Part shown: piece after piece, positions 1 through 12,784 of the stretch
Numbering within the stretch: the stretch's first letter is position 1
Layout of the letters: each line of letters starts with the position of its first letter
Assembly (NCBI GenBank): GCA_001600415.1
Contig: BCJX01000003.1
Location: forward strand, 1,862,059 to 1,926,058
Direction of reading: 5' to 3'
Source: Pascua guehoae
Taxonomy: Eukaryota > Basidiomycota > Tremellomycetes > Trichosporonales > Trichosporonaceae
DNA length: 64,000 bases
Program-made: the position numbers and the translations under genes
Notes under the pieces: generated by a model
What the model was told of the DNA's origin: nothing
Seen by the model: the letters and a program-made list of their open reading frames with translations, nothing else
Databases searched by the model: none

Positions 1-1
1 C

Positions 2-3000
2 GAGGACTGGCGCCGAGCGCAAATAGACGAAGAGGTCAACACAAGCGCCGCTACAAAGCTGGGCAACTGGAAGAATGTCAACCAACCGTCCGACCCACGC
101 AACTGGTTTGAGCGGTTGTTCCAGCTTGGGCTCAGTGAGTGCGACGAGGATAACACATGGCTAACGTCAGACCCACACAAGCCGTCCAAGGGTGTCCGCA
201 AACTTCGCGAGGCTGAGGCAAGAGCCGGCAAGCAGATTGTCATGGAAAGGGCAAAGGAGTCGCAGGACCTGGAGCGTCTGGCCTCACCTCCCGGAAAGAC
301 ATTGCAACCGCCCGGACAAGCTTTTCCTCTGAAAGAGATGCCATCAGTGAGTGCTGGCTGCTTTCACAGTATTGACACCCAGTCCGACTCGCTCGATGCC
401 TTGAATCTCCCGTTCCGTCCCAGAGCTGTTTCGACCTCTTCATCGGTTCCGAGTACAATGTCGAGCAACGGTGTGATTGACTACTCGCAAGGCACCTCCG
501 GCACGGCACAGTGGGAGCGCACGCTGTGGAAGAAGCTCGAGGTCGGCGACCTCGTCTTGTTACGCGACAATGAGCAGGTGCCGGCCGACATTGTCGTGCT
601 GGCCACGTCTGATCGGGACAATCTTTGCTTTATTGAGACCAAGAACCTCGACGGTGAGACCAACCTCAAGGTCCGCAAGGCGATGCCAGCAACGTCTGGT
701 ATCAAGTCTGAGGAGGACCTCGAGCACTCGCACTTCTTCCTCGACTCTGAGCCTCCGCACGTCAACCTGTACGCGTACAATGGCGTTCTCAAGTATCGCT
801 CAGCGGCCAGCGAGGGCAAGCATGGCGAGCTCAAGGTTGAGCCCGTCACCATCAACGAGCTCCTCCTCCGCGGCTGCACGCTGCGCAACACCAAATGGGT
901 CATTGGCCTCGTCGTTTTCACTGGCGCAGACACAAAGATCATGCTCAACGGCGGCGACACGCCGTCCAAGCGCAGCAAGATCGAAAAGGAGACCAACTTC
1001 AACGTCATTATGAACTTTATCATCCTTATGGCACTGTGTCTCGCAGCGGGACTCCTCCACGGTTACTATCGCTCGCTGGACAACACGAGCGCCACTTCGT
1101 ACGAGATTGGCGCGGAGGCAGCGGAAAACATCTACCTTGACTCGCTCATCGTCTTTGTCGCTTGCCTGATCGTGTTCCAGAATATTGTCCCCATCTCGCT
1201 CTACATTACCATCGAGATTGTCAAGACGATCCAGGCGTACTTTATCCACCAGGATGTTGAAATGTACTATGCGCCTTGTGAGTAGCCATTCACAGTGCCT
1301 TTTGTCTGACTGTACAGACGACACGCCATGCGTGCCCAAGACGTGGAACATTTCCGATGACCTGGGACAGATTGAATACGTCTTTTCGGACAAGACGGGC
1401 ACGCTCACTCAGAACGTCATGGAATTCAAAAAGTGCTCGATCCAAGGCACAGCCTTTGGCGAGGGCATTACCGAGGCGATGCTCGGTGCCGCCAAACGCG
1501 AGGGCAAGGACACGAGCACGACAATGGAAGACCAGGCCGTTGAGCTCATCGAGTTCAAGGAAACAATGGTCGATACGATGAAGAGCGCTTTCAACAACCG
1601 GTACTTGCGAGAGGAGCAGCTTACATTCATCGCGCCCGACCTCGCCCAGCGGCTTGCCGACAAGGCCGACCCGATGCACCCCCACATTGTTGCCTTTTTC
1701 CGCGCCCTTGCCGTTTGCCACTCTGTCCTGTCCGACAAGCCCGAGCCAGAGAACAAGCCATACGTGCTCGACTACAAGGCTGAGAGTCCCGATGAAGCTG
1801 CACTCGTCGGTGCCGCGCGTGACGTTGGCTTCCCGTTCGTCACGCGTAACACGCACAAGATCGACATTGAGGTTCTTGGACAGCCAGAGCGGTGGACTCC
1901 GCTTCGCGTGCTCGAGTTCAACAGCACGCGAAAGCGCATGAGCGTGATTGTTCGAAGCCCTGAAGGCAAGATTATTCTCTACTGCAAGGGTGCCGACAGT
2001 GTCATCTACGAGCGCCTCGCAGCAGACCACGACGAAGAGTTGAAAAAGTCGACGCTCAAGGACCTCGAGACGTTTGCCAATGGTGGTCTCCGCACCCTGT
2101 GCATTGCGTACCGCGAGATGAGTGAAGCCGAGTTTGCCGATTGGTCAAAGCGATACGACGCGGCGAGCTCTGCGACCGAGAATCGTGACGAGCAGATTGA
2201 CAAGGTTGCGGCCGAGGTCGAGAACAACCTCCTCATTCTTGGTGCAACCGCGCTCGAGGACAAGCTGCAAGAGGGTGTGCCTGATGCGATCGCCATGCTG
2301 CATCGGGCAGGGATCAAGCTTTGGATTCTCACAGGCGACAAGCTCCAGACGGCCATCGAGATTGGCTACTCGTGCAACCTGCTCACCAACGAGATGGAGG
2401 TCATGATCATTTCTGCGGATTCTGCCGACGGCGCCCGCGCCCAGATTGAGGCAGGTCTGAACAAGATTGCCTCGGTCTGCGGTCCTCCACCGACCAAGGG
2501 CGCAAAACGGATCCAGCACGGGGACATGAACGCCAACACCGAGTTTGCAGTGGTCATTGACGGCGAGAGTCTGCGCTACGCTCTTCAACCAGACCTCAAA
2601 CCCCTCTTCCTTTCGCTCGGCACGCAGTGCGCCGCTGTGATTTGCTGCCGTGTGAGCCCGAGCCAAAAGGCGCAGACGGTCAAGCTCGTCAAGGAAGGCT
2701 GCAACGCCATGACGCTCGCGATTGGTGACGGCGCCAACGACGTTGCCATGATCCAAGAGGCCAACATTGGTGTCGGTCTCTTTGGCCTCGAAGGCTCGCA
2801 AGCCGCCATGTCGGCCGACTATGCGTTTGGCCAGTTCCGTTTCCTCACGCGTCTCCTCCTCGTCCATGGGCGGTGGTCATACGTCCGTGTCGCCGACATG
2901 CACGCAAAGTACGTTTTCCCCCCTCTCCGTCAACCCCTACCCTGCTAACATCCGCAGCTTCTTCTACAAAAACGTCATTTGGACTGTGGCCATGTTCTGG

Positions 3001-4753
3001 TTCCTCATCTTCAACAGCTTTGACGCCACCTACCTCTTCGATTACACGTTTGTGATGCTGTACAACCTCATCTTTACGTCTCTGCCTGTCGGCATGCTTG
3101 GCTCGTTTGACCAGGACACCAACGCCATCGCGTCCATGGCATTTCCTCAGCTGTACAAGCGTGGAATCCAGGGGCTCGACTATACCCGCACACGCTTCTG
3201 GTTATACATGGCTGATGGTCTATACCAGTCGGCAATCATCTTCTTCATCCCGTACCTCGTCTACGGCGACGGCACGTCGTGGAGCCATACAGGCCATGAC
3301 ACCAACAACCTCTACGACCTTTCGTCTACCATGGCCGCTGCTGCCGTCATAACCGCCAACGTGTACGTGGGCATCAACACGCGATACTGGACGATCATTC
3401 CGTGGCTTGTCATTCCAATCTCCACCTTGCTGGTGTTTGCCTGGACTGTCGTCTACTCGTTCTTGGCCGACCTCTCGTACTATGGTGTCGTCATGGTCAT
3501 CTACCCAACAGTCAACTTTTGGGCGACCGTCGTCATCACCTGCTTCCTGGCCTTGGGACCGCGCTGGCTCGCGATGGCGTTCCGCCAGTCATACATGTAC
3601 CGCGACAAGGACATTATCCGCGAAGCAGTGAGTAGAGGGAGTCATATTGTGGAAGCATTATTAACAACTGCAGTGGGTTGGCGGCGATCTCAAGGACAAG
3701 CTCGGCATTGAGCACCGAAAGAAGCGCCGCCGTCACCAGCGGGATGTTGAAGCTGCCGAACCGCCGCTCTCACTGTACGGCTTCCCGGACCCACCCTCGC
3801 GTGCGGCATCGCGCCAGCAGCAGCACTCGATGGACGGCTCTCTGGTTCCCCCTATGGCGAATGAGAGCCAGCAGCGGCCATTACTCGACAGGGGCAGTAT
3901 GCCGTACAATGAGTCGTCGTTGGGTGGATCACCACAGTCGCAGCTTGCCTTCCCCGTGCCCGCGCTCTATGAGCCACCGAGCCAGGACATGCCTTCTCGA
4001 GCGACGTCGGGTACTTCGTCTCCTGCTTTACGCAACTTGCTCATCGACACCAACAACAGCAGTCGTCGCGGCTCGGTGGGCTCGCGTGGTTCCGCATCTC
4101 CGACCATGAGTCGCCGCGGTTCGCTTCTGAATTCGCCTGTGCGCGCTACTGGACCATCGCCTCTCGGCCTCGGCATTGGGGGCGTGAGCATTCCTTCGCC
4201 ACTCGGAGGCATGGGTCCTCTTGGGCCCGACTCGACCCCCTATGCGCAGGGACCTACTCCGTTCCCCGAAGCGTCGCCCTCACCACGCGTGGGCACAGGA
4301 CGCGCCTCTGCGGACCCCAGCGCTGTCAACTCTGTCAACAGCAACTATTCCAACACTAGCTACGCCTCATACGGTACCGGCATGGCCTATGACGGCTCGG
4401 AAGCGGGCGACCGAGAGCGGTACCGCTACACGGGCTCGTCGGACATGTTTGGCCTGGGCCCAGGGCGGCAGACGAGCTCGTCGCCTACGCCAGGTCTGGG
4501 TACCCCAGGGACACCCGGACGCTACCAGCCGTCCCCCCTTGCAGCCTCGCCTGCCACAGCATACTCTCCCGTCAACTCTCCCGTCAATTCTCCCGTACAC
4601 CGCACACCACCCTCGTCGGCGCCACTGCAGGACTATGGCCCCGCCACCAACAACGCATGGAACAACAACGATACCCAGCACTCCAACACCACCAACTCTG
4701 CGCCGCAGCGCCCCGTGCGCCCCGGCTCGGAATTCACTGGTTACGCCTTGTAG
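2..4753 (+). CDS. DNF1: P4-type ATPase, plasma-membrane lipid flippase (DNF1/DNF2-like), 5' partial
   Basis: Flips phospholipids from the outer to the cytosolic leaflet of plasma/endosomal membranes, normally with a CDC50/LEM3 subunit. The 5' end lies outside the window. Exons 2-1277, 1318-2908, 2958-3627 and 3674-4753 (introns of 40, 49 and 46 nt) join in frame into 1,538 residues ending at the TAG of 4751-4753. Seen: DGETNLK actuator motif near residue 217, DKTGTLTQN phosphorylation site (Asp about 450), GDGANDV hinge near 895, then the C-terminal membrane bundle spread over exons 2 and 3. Exon 4 is a 359-residue cytosolic tail, Ser/Pro/Gly-rich and probably disordered, as in fungal Dnf proteins. 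Exon 1 begins inside the conserved N-terminal segment (EDWRRAQIDEEVN), so most of the gene is present except the extreme N-terminus and the first membrane helices, or an internal part thereof. Family assignment is secure; choosing between Dnf1 and Dnf2 is not possible here. Confidence 0.93.
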
Positions 4754-5114
4754 CATGATTGGGACTCTGCAGAGACAGTGATGCAATGATTCAGTACTTG
4801 TGTTGGTGAGAATATGTGCGAGTGTGTGCGAGTGTGTGCTGGGTGGTTTTGCCGCGTAAATTGGGGTGTGTGTGCTCGTTGTCCTTGCTCAAGCAATGTC
4901 GTACGACGGGGCAGGTGGCACTCTCCGCCCCATTGTCAGGACAGATGTGAGTGGAGATCACAGTCGAGGATCCTAGCCTGTTCTTCAAGATCCACTCTGA
5001 TCCTTGCCTCGCTTCACTTCTCTCCTACGTACTTCCTCGACCCTACACGGCACTGACAACATCAACGACGCTAGCGACGGCGGCGACAAACACGCGACCA
5101 GGAAAACATGTCGC

Positions 5115-5208
5115 GGTCGCTTAGCTCAGCTGGTTAGAGCATTGTACTAATATCCAGTGTCGGATACTAGGTATGCAAAGGTCGGCAGTTCGATCCTGTC
5201 AGTGATCA
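5115..5208 (+). tRNA. tRNA-Ile (anticodon AAT) with 20-nt intron
   Basis: A full cloverleaf can be drawn: acceptor GGTCGCT (5115-5121) with AGTGATC (5201-5207) using G-T wobbles, D-arm GCTCAGCTGGTTAGAGC, anticodon stem TTGTA/TGCAA, and T-arm GGCAG-TTCGATC-CTGTC. The anticodon AAT is at 5149-5151. An intron at 5153-5172 sits at the canonical place, one base 3' of the anticodon. A run of five T at 5220-5224 is a likely RNA polymerase III terminator. Confidence 0.9.
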
Positions 5209-5219
5209 GTGGTCTCTCC

Positions 5220-5224
5220 TTTTT
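5220..5224 (+). terminator. Pol III oligo-T terminator of tRNA-Ile
   Basis: Five T residues 12 nt after the tRNA 3' end, the usual RNA polymerase III stop signal. Confidence 0.6.
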
Positions 5225-7112
5225 GGGGTCGGGCATGTCGAGTAGGGAGCCCAGACGAGTGCGGAGGTCATCGCGTCGTCTTGAGATAACTGATGGAGGC
5301 GGTTGACGCTCGACACACCACTTGTGGCACCGATTGCCGACGTTGGACGACTGGGGTCATGAACCGCTTGTGCAAAGTGTGGTCAAAGATATTCTAAGAC
5401 TGTCGAGGGTGGAAGAGAGGTGCGTCACCCCACTGTGTTCACAGAGGATGTGAGCGTGTGGGACCATTACAAGCGCAGCCTGCATCGCACCATTGACCCA
5501 TGCCCAATTGAAAGCATCGTGTATGTTTGTACAGGATTGTTCGGGAGACGCGGTGTCTGTGAACAGTCACGGAGTATCTTCCAGCCTGGGAGACACCAGG
5601 TTTGCCAGCCCGACGTGCCCAGGAATGCTGTACAAGTAGAACATGAGCAGCACAGTTTGGGACAGTTACACGAGTGCCAGCCCAGATGTCCGAGTAAGAC
5701 GCTGGCTACGAGCCGCACATCTCGTTTGTGCCCAAGTGAATCAATTACTCTGCACGGGCCGCTGCACCGTCGGCCGACATCGCAGCGGCCGACATCACAG
5801 AAGGGTCAAGTACTAAAGAAAGCCCCGTCAGCGGCACCCGCCGAGTTGTCAGTGCCATCGAGGACAGGAAGGCAACTCGAAGAAGAGTACTGCGCAGGAA
5901 GCATTGCTCGTGTATGCGCGATCACTGTGCGGTGCATGTCCGACAAATGCAGACCGGCGGTTCGGAGACGACAACCAACGCATCACTCTCGCCCCCGATG
6001 GTCTCGTCCGAGCGCGAAGCCGATCAGCAAGCATCGAGGCCATCCGTGATGCGTCAACACTGGTTGACCACGGTCCAGTGACCAGTGGACTGATGCCTGT
6101 GGTTATATACCGAGTTTGTGCTTGGTGTCACGTATGGCGCTCAATGGTGCCATCAGTGCCGGCCGCCATGCCACAAGCGCGCCAAGCCGCGCGCAGCATG
6201 TACCGACTGCGTCCGCAGAGGCCTCTTGGCTGCTTGCCTGGCTGGATGCTGGCTGACCGAGCCATGGACAGACACAACTGTTCGCCCCCTGTAAACTCGG
6301 CCGCCGCCGATCGCCGAGGTCCCAGGTCCAGGTCCCGAAAATGTGCATCAAATGCGCAGCGCTACCAGTTATTCGGGAACAAAAAACACACTCAACTGTG
6401 CGGCGCTGCACGAGCCATGAGCCACGAGCCACGAGCCACGAGCCACGAGCCACTCGAATGCGCCTAGGAACATGACGGATAATCATATCTCGTATCTGAT
6501 AGACGACGAGATCGAGACGAGCAGATGACAAGCCCATGGTTGATATGAAAAGAACTGCATTAGACACTGCCAAGAGCGACCAAAGCAACTAGACTCGAGC
6601 GACATGGTTCGAAACGAGGCCATGGGCAATCCTTGTGCCTTGTGTACAGTTTTTCAGGCACCCGCCCACGACCTCGGACATGACCGCCCGCCGGGCAAAC
6701 CCCTGACGTCCAGGTGGGATGCCGAGCTGGTGTGCCGAGCGAGCCGAGGTATCCGACCTTGGAAAAACCCCCACCTTGGCAAAAACACCCACATGATGCT
6801 CCTTGGGTCCACCGACTCGGCTCGCCTGCGACTCACTTCTTTCGACTCATCTGCGCTTTTGTCCTTACTCAGCGTCCTTGTCGCTCCATCGTCTGTCGTC
6901 TGCTCGCAAACCTCTGACTTTTGGAACTGCGTCATAGTCGCCAACATAAGAAAGACTACGACGACGACAACGGACACTACAGTACAGCCCAACGATCGAG
7001 ATCCAACATCTGCCTCTACCCAGGGCCTCCACCGCTGCTCCAAAGTTCCCGCCAGTCACTACCAGCAGACCACCGCATTTCGTAACCCACCGCTGACGAC
7101 TGGGACAACGCA
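5225..7112. other. Gene-free stretch between tRNA-Ile and MFS gene
   Basis: About 1.9 kb. The open frames present (for example 5420-6049 +) have no recognisable domain and read through low-bias codons, so I do not call them genes. It contains the GAGCCAC tandem repeat at 6419-6453. The last part (about 6800-7112) is presumably the promoter and leader of the transporter. Confidence 0.6.
6419..6453. repeat. 7-bp tandem repeat GAGCCAC x5
   Basis: Five perfect head-to-tail copies of GAGCCAC, preceded by one imperfect copy (GAGCCAT, 6412-6418 region). Non-coding. Confidence 0.85.
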
Positions 7113-10033
7113 ATGGGACGGAATCACGATACAGATGTGCCGCCGCACGTGGCCGTGTCGGCGCCGGTGCTCAACGACCCGGAAAAGGGCGAGATGGCGT
7201 CCCGCCCCGCGAGTCCAAAGGACAAGGAGAAGGGGCATACGTTGAGACATGCCGAGGGTGAGTTGGAGAGTATGGGTTCTGTTAGCCTGTGTGGGGGAGG
7301 ATCTGGGAGGGCGACTGGTTGGAGCGGGGGGGGGGGGGTTGGGAGAGTGGGGGGATTGAGAGCAAGCTGTGTGAGAGTGTGCTGTGTGAGAGTGCCACGG
7401 GTAGGCAAGGTGGTCGCGATGAGAACTGCGGTGTGTTTGATGCTGCAGGGTGGTACACCAGGCTCGGTAGTCATGGACCTGTACCGCGGCAGACAGGGAA
7501 CGAACCGTCTAGCGAGTATGGGCAGAAGCGATGTGGCATACAGGACAGTGGCGGGTGTGGAGCGACCTCGGGATGGCGTCCACACCACCATTCTTCCGCG
7601 TGCCTTGGCGTCCAACAATAGAACCAACAGAACATCTGGGCAGAGCACTACTGACACTACTTTCGTAGCCATTGAGATTCCGCACAACAACTTTTACCTC
7701 GTCATCCCCAGTCTCCTCTTGGTCATGTTCCTCTCGGCCCTGGATCAGACGGTAAGTTGTCTCGGTTGACATACAGTACATCAACCCAACACACGTGCCA
7801 CACTCTAACACGTAGATTATCGCCACGGCCCTGCCGACGATTGCAGAGCGGTTCAACGCTACGCCGTCGGAATACTCGTGGGTCGTCACTGTACGTATCG
7901 GCCATGACACGTCGCCTCACCATAGCATGTGAACGGCCCTAGTCCCGACTGTCTCAGACGTGCTAACCCTCCCAGGCATACCAGCTGGCCATGACGCTCC
8001 TGTCGCCCGCTAACGGACGTGTGTCGGATATTATTGGGCGCAAGGTGATGCTCTACGGCGCGTGAGTGTGAATGTGGCACCTGGAGAGACTATGCTGATT
8101 CGGCAGAATCATCTGCTTTACGGTGTTTAGTGCCATCTGCGGTGCGGCCACAAGCATGAGGATGTGAGTAGGAGTACGCCACGGATCATACTGGCTATAT
8201 CACAATCTACAGACGCTGACTGCAGGCTCATCATTGCTCGAGCGTTCCAAGGTCTGGGTGGAGGCTCGATCATCTCCCTCGTGGCCATTGTCATTTGTAC
8301 GTGTCAACAACCGTCAGACAACCAACAGACAAACATACAACAGAACAAAAAACCAGACTGCCGCCAGTGAACACTCCTAACCCCGCAGCGGACATTACAC
8401 CCATGGAGAAGCGTGCCGCGTACCAAGGCATCATGGGTGCCGCCTGGGGTATCGCCGCCGCGGTCGGTCCTATCATGGGCGGTGCTCTTACGCAGCACGT
8501 TAGCTGGCGCTGGTGCTTCTACATTAATTTGCCCACCTGCGCTGTAGCGTTCATCGCGCTCGCGCTCACGCTCAACCTCAACAAGCCCAAGTCGAGCACG
8601 TTTGCTGATTTGCGTCGGACTTTCGATTTTGCGGGGTTGTGAGTGGTGTGGGGCCCCTGAATCCAGGTGCCACAAAACCCAGGTGCCACAAAGTGCTAAT
8701 AGTAAACCCAGGTTCCTGCTCATGGCTGCCGGTGCGCTCCTCATCGTGGGCTTTTCGTTTGCTGCCGACCACGGCTTTGACGAAAAATCGGCGATCGCGA
8801 CGATTGTCATTGGTGGCGTGCTGTTCGGCCTGGGTATTGTCAACTGTCTCTTTACAAAGCGCCAGGCGGTCATCCCAGCGGTACGTTACTGCCTCTGACG
8901 TGACCGGGGACTAACACTTGCCAGCGCGTGTTCCAGACGCGTACGACGCTCTTCTTCATGATGGCCTCGACCATCCAGGCCGCAGCGTTCATCCCGACCA
9001 ATATTCTCCTCCCGCAGTTCTTCCAGGGCGTGAGGGGAGCCAACGCGACCCAGAGCGGTATCCAGCTTATTCCATTTGCAGTCTTAGTGTCGGTGGCGGT
9101 CATGATCGCTGGTAAGTAGCAGATAAAAGGCCAGGCTTCTACGCATTTTCACCGCTGACGTCGCTACAGGCCTGGTTAACACACGTCTCCGTATTGTCCG
9201 TCCCATTGTGTGGGGTGGCTACGCCCTGGGCATCCTGTCGTTTGGCCTTCTCTACGGCCTGCTCAACTGGGACATTTCGCTTGGGGGACAGTACGGCCTC
9301 ACGATCCTGGCGGGCCTGGGCTGCGGGTTTAGCCTGCAGACCCCGCTCATTATCCTGCAAGCCGCGATGCCACCGAAAGAAGTCGCAGCCACCACTTCCG
9401 CCTATTTCCTCACTCGATCACTTGGAGGTGAGCCCAACTGCGACGATTATAATACTTGACAAAAACTAACGTGGAACAGGATCCATTGGCGTCTCGCTCC
9501 TCACAGCCGTCCTAAACACAAACCTGCGCAGTCGCTTCCAAAGCGTGTCCGCCGAATTCGGCGGCGACTACCACGCCCCCACGTCGGCAGCGGGGTATGA
9601 GGAGCTGCACGGCATGGCCGACTCGCCACTCAAGCGCGCGCTGCTGGCCGCATTCGCCGACTCGTTCAAACCGTGCTGGATCATTACAATGTGCTTTTTC
9701 ATCTACTGCCTCGTGTCCACGCTCTGGACCAAGGCGTACTCGATGCGCCGCCCCGGTGCGCCCCCGTCACCCACCGCCGCCAGCCCCGAGACCACAAAGA
9801 CGGACCCGGCCGAGGCGGACGCCGAAGCAGAAGCCGAGGCACAAGCCCCCGAGCTCGCAAGCAGTGACAAAAAGCAGCCCGCATCCACCAGCCGCGACGA
9901 GTCAGCGCCAGCGACCCCCATCGGCGTCGTCCCTTCCGGCCTGTCGCTCGCGACCGCCGTCAGCAGCAATGAGGGCACACCAAAACCTGCAAAGGACGAG
10001 GGTGATAGCGAGGGCGGTCGTGTTGCCTCGTGA
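7113..10033 (+). CDS. MFS multidrug transporter, DHA2 (14-TM) family
   Basis: Proton-coupled drug/metabolite exporter of the plasma or vacuolar membrane by family. Eleven exons: 7113-7257, 7669-7751, 7816-7890, 7976-8061, 8107-8163, 8226-8296, 8389-8638, 8712-8880, 8925-9111, 9170-9427, 9480-10033; every junction is GT-AG and the sum is 644 codons plus stop. Seen: hydrophilic N-terminus (about 50 residues), LDQTIIATALPTI (DHA2 motif D1) in the first helix, GRVSDIIGRK (MFS motif A) in the loop between helices 2 and 3, about 14 hydrophobic segments, and an Ala/Glu-rich cytosolic C-tail of about 90 residues. Intron 1 (411 nt, with a 13-G run) is much longer than the others (44-92 nt) and has no in-frame stop, so the first exon boundary is the least certain. 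Substrate unknown. Confidence 0.9.
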
Positions 10034-11575
10034 GCGTGATCGTGACGGTGATCGCAATAGACGCATAAGAACGGATCCTCATCTCATTCTCGCATTTATT
10101 TTACGACCATATCTATCCTGGCTATTTACAGTACAGTACCGCACATCTCATTGGTTGCATGCATACAGTTCTTGTTCTTACGTGTGGTGGTTTCTGGGGC
10201 GGCCGTTGGAAAAGGTGGGTCTTCTACCGGAAAAGAATTCAAGGAGGGGATGTGTTGTGTCCAGATGCACATTGCGTGCGATTCGTAAGTCTCGCCAGGC
10301 CAGCACGGTATACCCTCCTAGACTCTACGTGACACGTCAGACATGGCCATAAGGTCAGACATCGCCATAAGGTACCTGGATGACTCGGACGAGTACCTAT
10401 TCGGGCCGTCGAGGAAACGAGGGTGGCGATTCGGTCCAAGCAGTTCCTACACGACTTTTCTCCCGAAATGAGTGATGCCCTCGTCGTTCGCTTCGGGTGG
10501 TACATGATGGCACACCAGGCGGCCCAGGAGGTCCAGAAGGGTCAGATGCGTCACACGCTGGTTTCCGGAAACGCCGGAGGGCAGAACAGACGACACGACG
10601 ACACGGCGCACGGCACCGTGTGTCCTTGCAGGCCAAAAGCTCTACACGACGTGCGTACAGTAGCCCTTTCAGACCGGCCCAGTGCTAGTCGCACACCCGC
10701 TCGCTGCAGTTTTAAACCCCACACGCTGGGCGCAACCTCCATGCCGACACGGACACGGCCTCTGCCATCGACTCATGCGCGCAGGCACAAACGCTCCAAA
10801 CATCCACCTGCCAAACCCAACCTTGCACCCTCGAACCGTGAATCGCGGCCGAAACGCGGGCGCAAATGGGGACAATAATGAATTTTAGGAACCGGGCAGT
10901 GCAAACGTTCCGTAAGTCTAGAAACTAACGGGGTCGGTGCCTGGCGCCATGACGGCCCGCGGGGGCTGAAACGCGCACCAGAGGGGTGCGACAAGAGGGG
11001 CCGACACTGCATGCACTGCATACACTGCACTGTCGGCATGGTGCACCGCTCGCAACCCCAAGATAGGCTGCGTCCGACTTGGGGGTGTACTTGCCGTCTA
11101 TTTTCAAGGGCACTGCAGTGGGACGATGGTTTCAGATAGCTGCCGGGGGGTGTATCGCCATAAGGGCTGCGTCTGGGCGTCGGGGTGTCTTCAGTGGCCT
11201 CCAGAGTCGTCCATGGCTGGAGGGGTAATACTGAACTCTCCACTGACTGCGAGGGGGGTCCATACCAAGAGAAGCAGTGCTGACACCGTCGGAGAAGCAG
11301 TGCTCACACCCCCGCCCCCCCCCCCCCCCACCCGGAGAAGCATTGCTGACCTGCTGAAACCAGGCTGTGCAAGTCTGGCGATGCTCCCCGTCCATGTCAA
11401 CGGGATATAAGGTAGGCCATGGACTGTTTGACCCATTCGCCATTCCCACCGGTTTCTCTGGGCTTACAGTCCTGCACCTCCCCTCACTCCACCCCCTCCC
11501 CCCATCCCCCTCCCACACACACAACACACCTCGCCCCACATCTCGACCCACATATCCACGCACGCCATCCCCACG
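10034..11575. other. Gene-free stretch upstream of the AA14-like gene
   Basis: About 1.5 kb with no recognised gene. It contains a 15-C run (11315-11329) and, near the right end, a pyrimidine-rich leader leading to the ATG at 11576. Confidence 0.55.
11406..11410 (+). promoter_or_regulatory. TATA-like element
   Basis: GGGATATAAGG about 170 nt before the start codon of the secreted oxidase gene, followed by a C-rich leader. Position fits a TATA box; no other support. Confidence 0.4.
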
Positions 11576-12784
11576 ATGCTCCCCAAGCCTTTGGCCATCA
11601 CCTTTGCACACCTCGCCCTCGTCGCGCCCGCCACGGCCCACATTGCCATGTGGGACAAGGGCATGTTTGGGCTAAACTACCCCAACAAGGCGACGGACAA
11701 GGACCAACACTACAACCAAAACGCCATTGTCACGCCGCTGCGCGAAGAGGACCACTTGAAGGTCGACGACTGGTTTGGGCATGGGGCCAGGAAGATGGAC
11801 TTGGAGCCGGCGCCGGGCGACTTTTTGGTCTTGCCTGCGAATGGCGTTTTGCGTAGTGAGTCTGGGGTTGGGGGGCGGGGTGCGAACGGGGGGGTTGGTT
11901 GGGGTGGGAAGGCGTGTGTGTGTGTGTGTGTGTGTGTGCGTTGGCCGAAGGCTGGGCAGGCCACCTTGAGTTGCAGCGGAGGGCACTCTTTGGGTTGTCA
12001 GGCTCTCTTTAAGACTTGGTCTTCTAGGCCAACGATGGCCTGAGGCTCTATCCCTCCGTCCTCTTCATGCCACCATCCTCCCCCCGCCCCCACCTCCTCC
12101 CTCTCCCTCCCCCCGGTGCTCCCGTCCACCCGCTTCCGAGCCTGCACTAACACCCCAGCCGAACACGCGTGCACGCGCGCCATGACCGACTGCTGCGGGT
12201 GGCCCAACAAAATGGACCAACCCAAGCCGCAGTACGCGTGCGAAAGCCCCTGGGGCGCCATGCACACGGACAACAAAAAGGGCGACCCGAACCCGTCGCT
12301 GGAAAACCTCGGCGGGGCAGCGATAGCGATCGCGTACGAATCAGACCTCGCCAAGATTGCGCCCAATGACATGACCGTCATCAGCGTAAACTACACGTCG
12401 GTCTGGGAACGCGTCGCCTACTACCCCATGCCGGCGCTCCCGCCCTGCCCCGAAAAGGGGTGCATCTGCACATGGAACTGGTTCCACCGCGCGCAGGGCG
12501 GCTACGTGAGCGAAATGTACAATACCATGTTTCGGTGCCGCGTCGAAAACGCCGTGGCGGGTAACAAGGTGCCGTTTGGCCAGGCCAAGGTGCCCGTCCT
12601 GTGCGAAAATAAGACAAACGAGTGCGTCACGGGGCCAAAGACGCCCATGTACGCCTACCAGGCCGAGGGGAATAATATCTTCCTCGACGGGACCGCCGAC
12701 AAGCCGCCCGAGGTGCCGCCGTCGTACAATGAAAGGTATGGGTTTAAGGATGGCGCACAGCATGACGCCGTCCTTAGCCCGTAA
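11576..12784 (+). CDS. Secreted copper oxidase, AA14-like lytic polysaccharide monooxygenase
   Basis: Two exons, 11576-11855 and 12159-12784, give 301 residues. A hydrophobic signal peptide of 21 residues ends in ATA, and the next residue is His (HIAMWDKGM): the N-terminal copper-binding histidine expected in LPMOs is generated exactly by signal cleavage. A second histidine in GAMHTDN and a Tyr in the Cys-rich CTWNWF...EMYNTMFRC block match the rest of the histidine-brace layout I remember for AA14. Eight or more Cys residues in exon 2 fit a disulfide-rich secreted protein. AA14 enzymes were described as acting on xylan-coated cellulose, though that activity has been questioned, so the substrate is open. 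The 303-nt intron contains a GT microsatellite (about 11911-11939). The exon 2 acceptor was chosen because it restores the VLRTEHAC junction. Confidence 0.8.

Noticed and set aside
5420..6049. 209-residue open frame after tRNA-Ile
   Set aside because: No domain, odd composition and overlapping frames on the other strand; looks like chance openness in GC-rich DNA.
7113..7769. Single 218-residue protein from the first exon of the MFS gene read through its intron
   Set aside because: The read-through segment is low-complexity with a poly(G) run, whereas splicing gives the standard DHA2 N-terminus.
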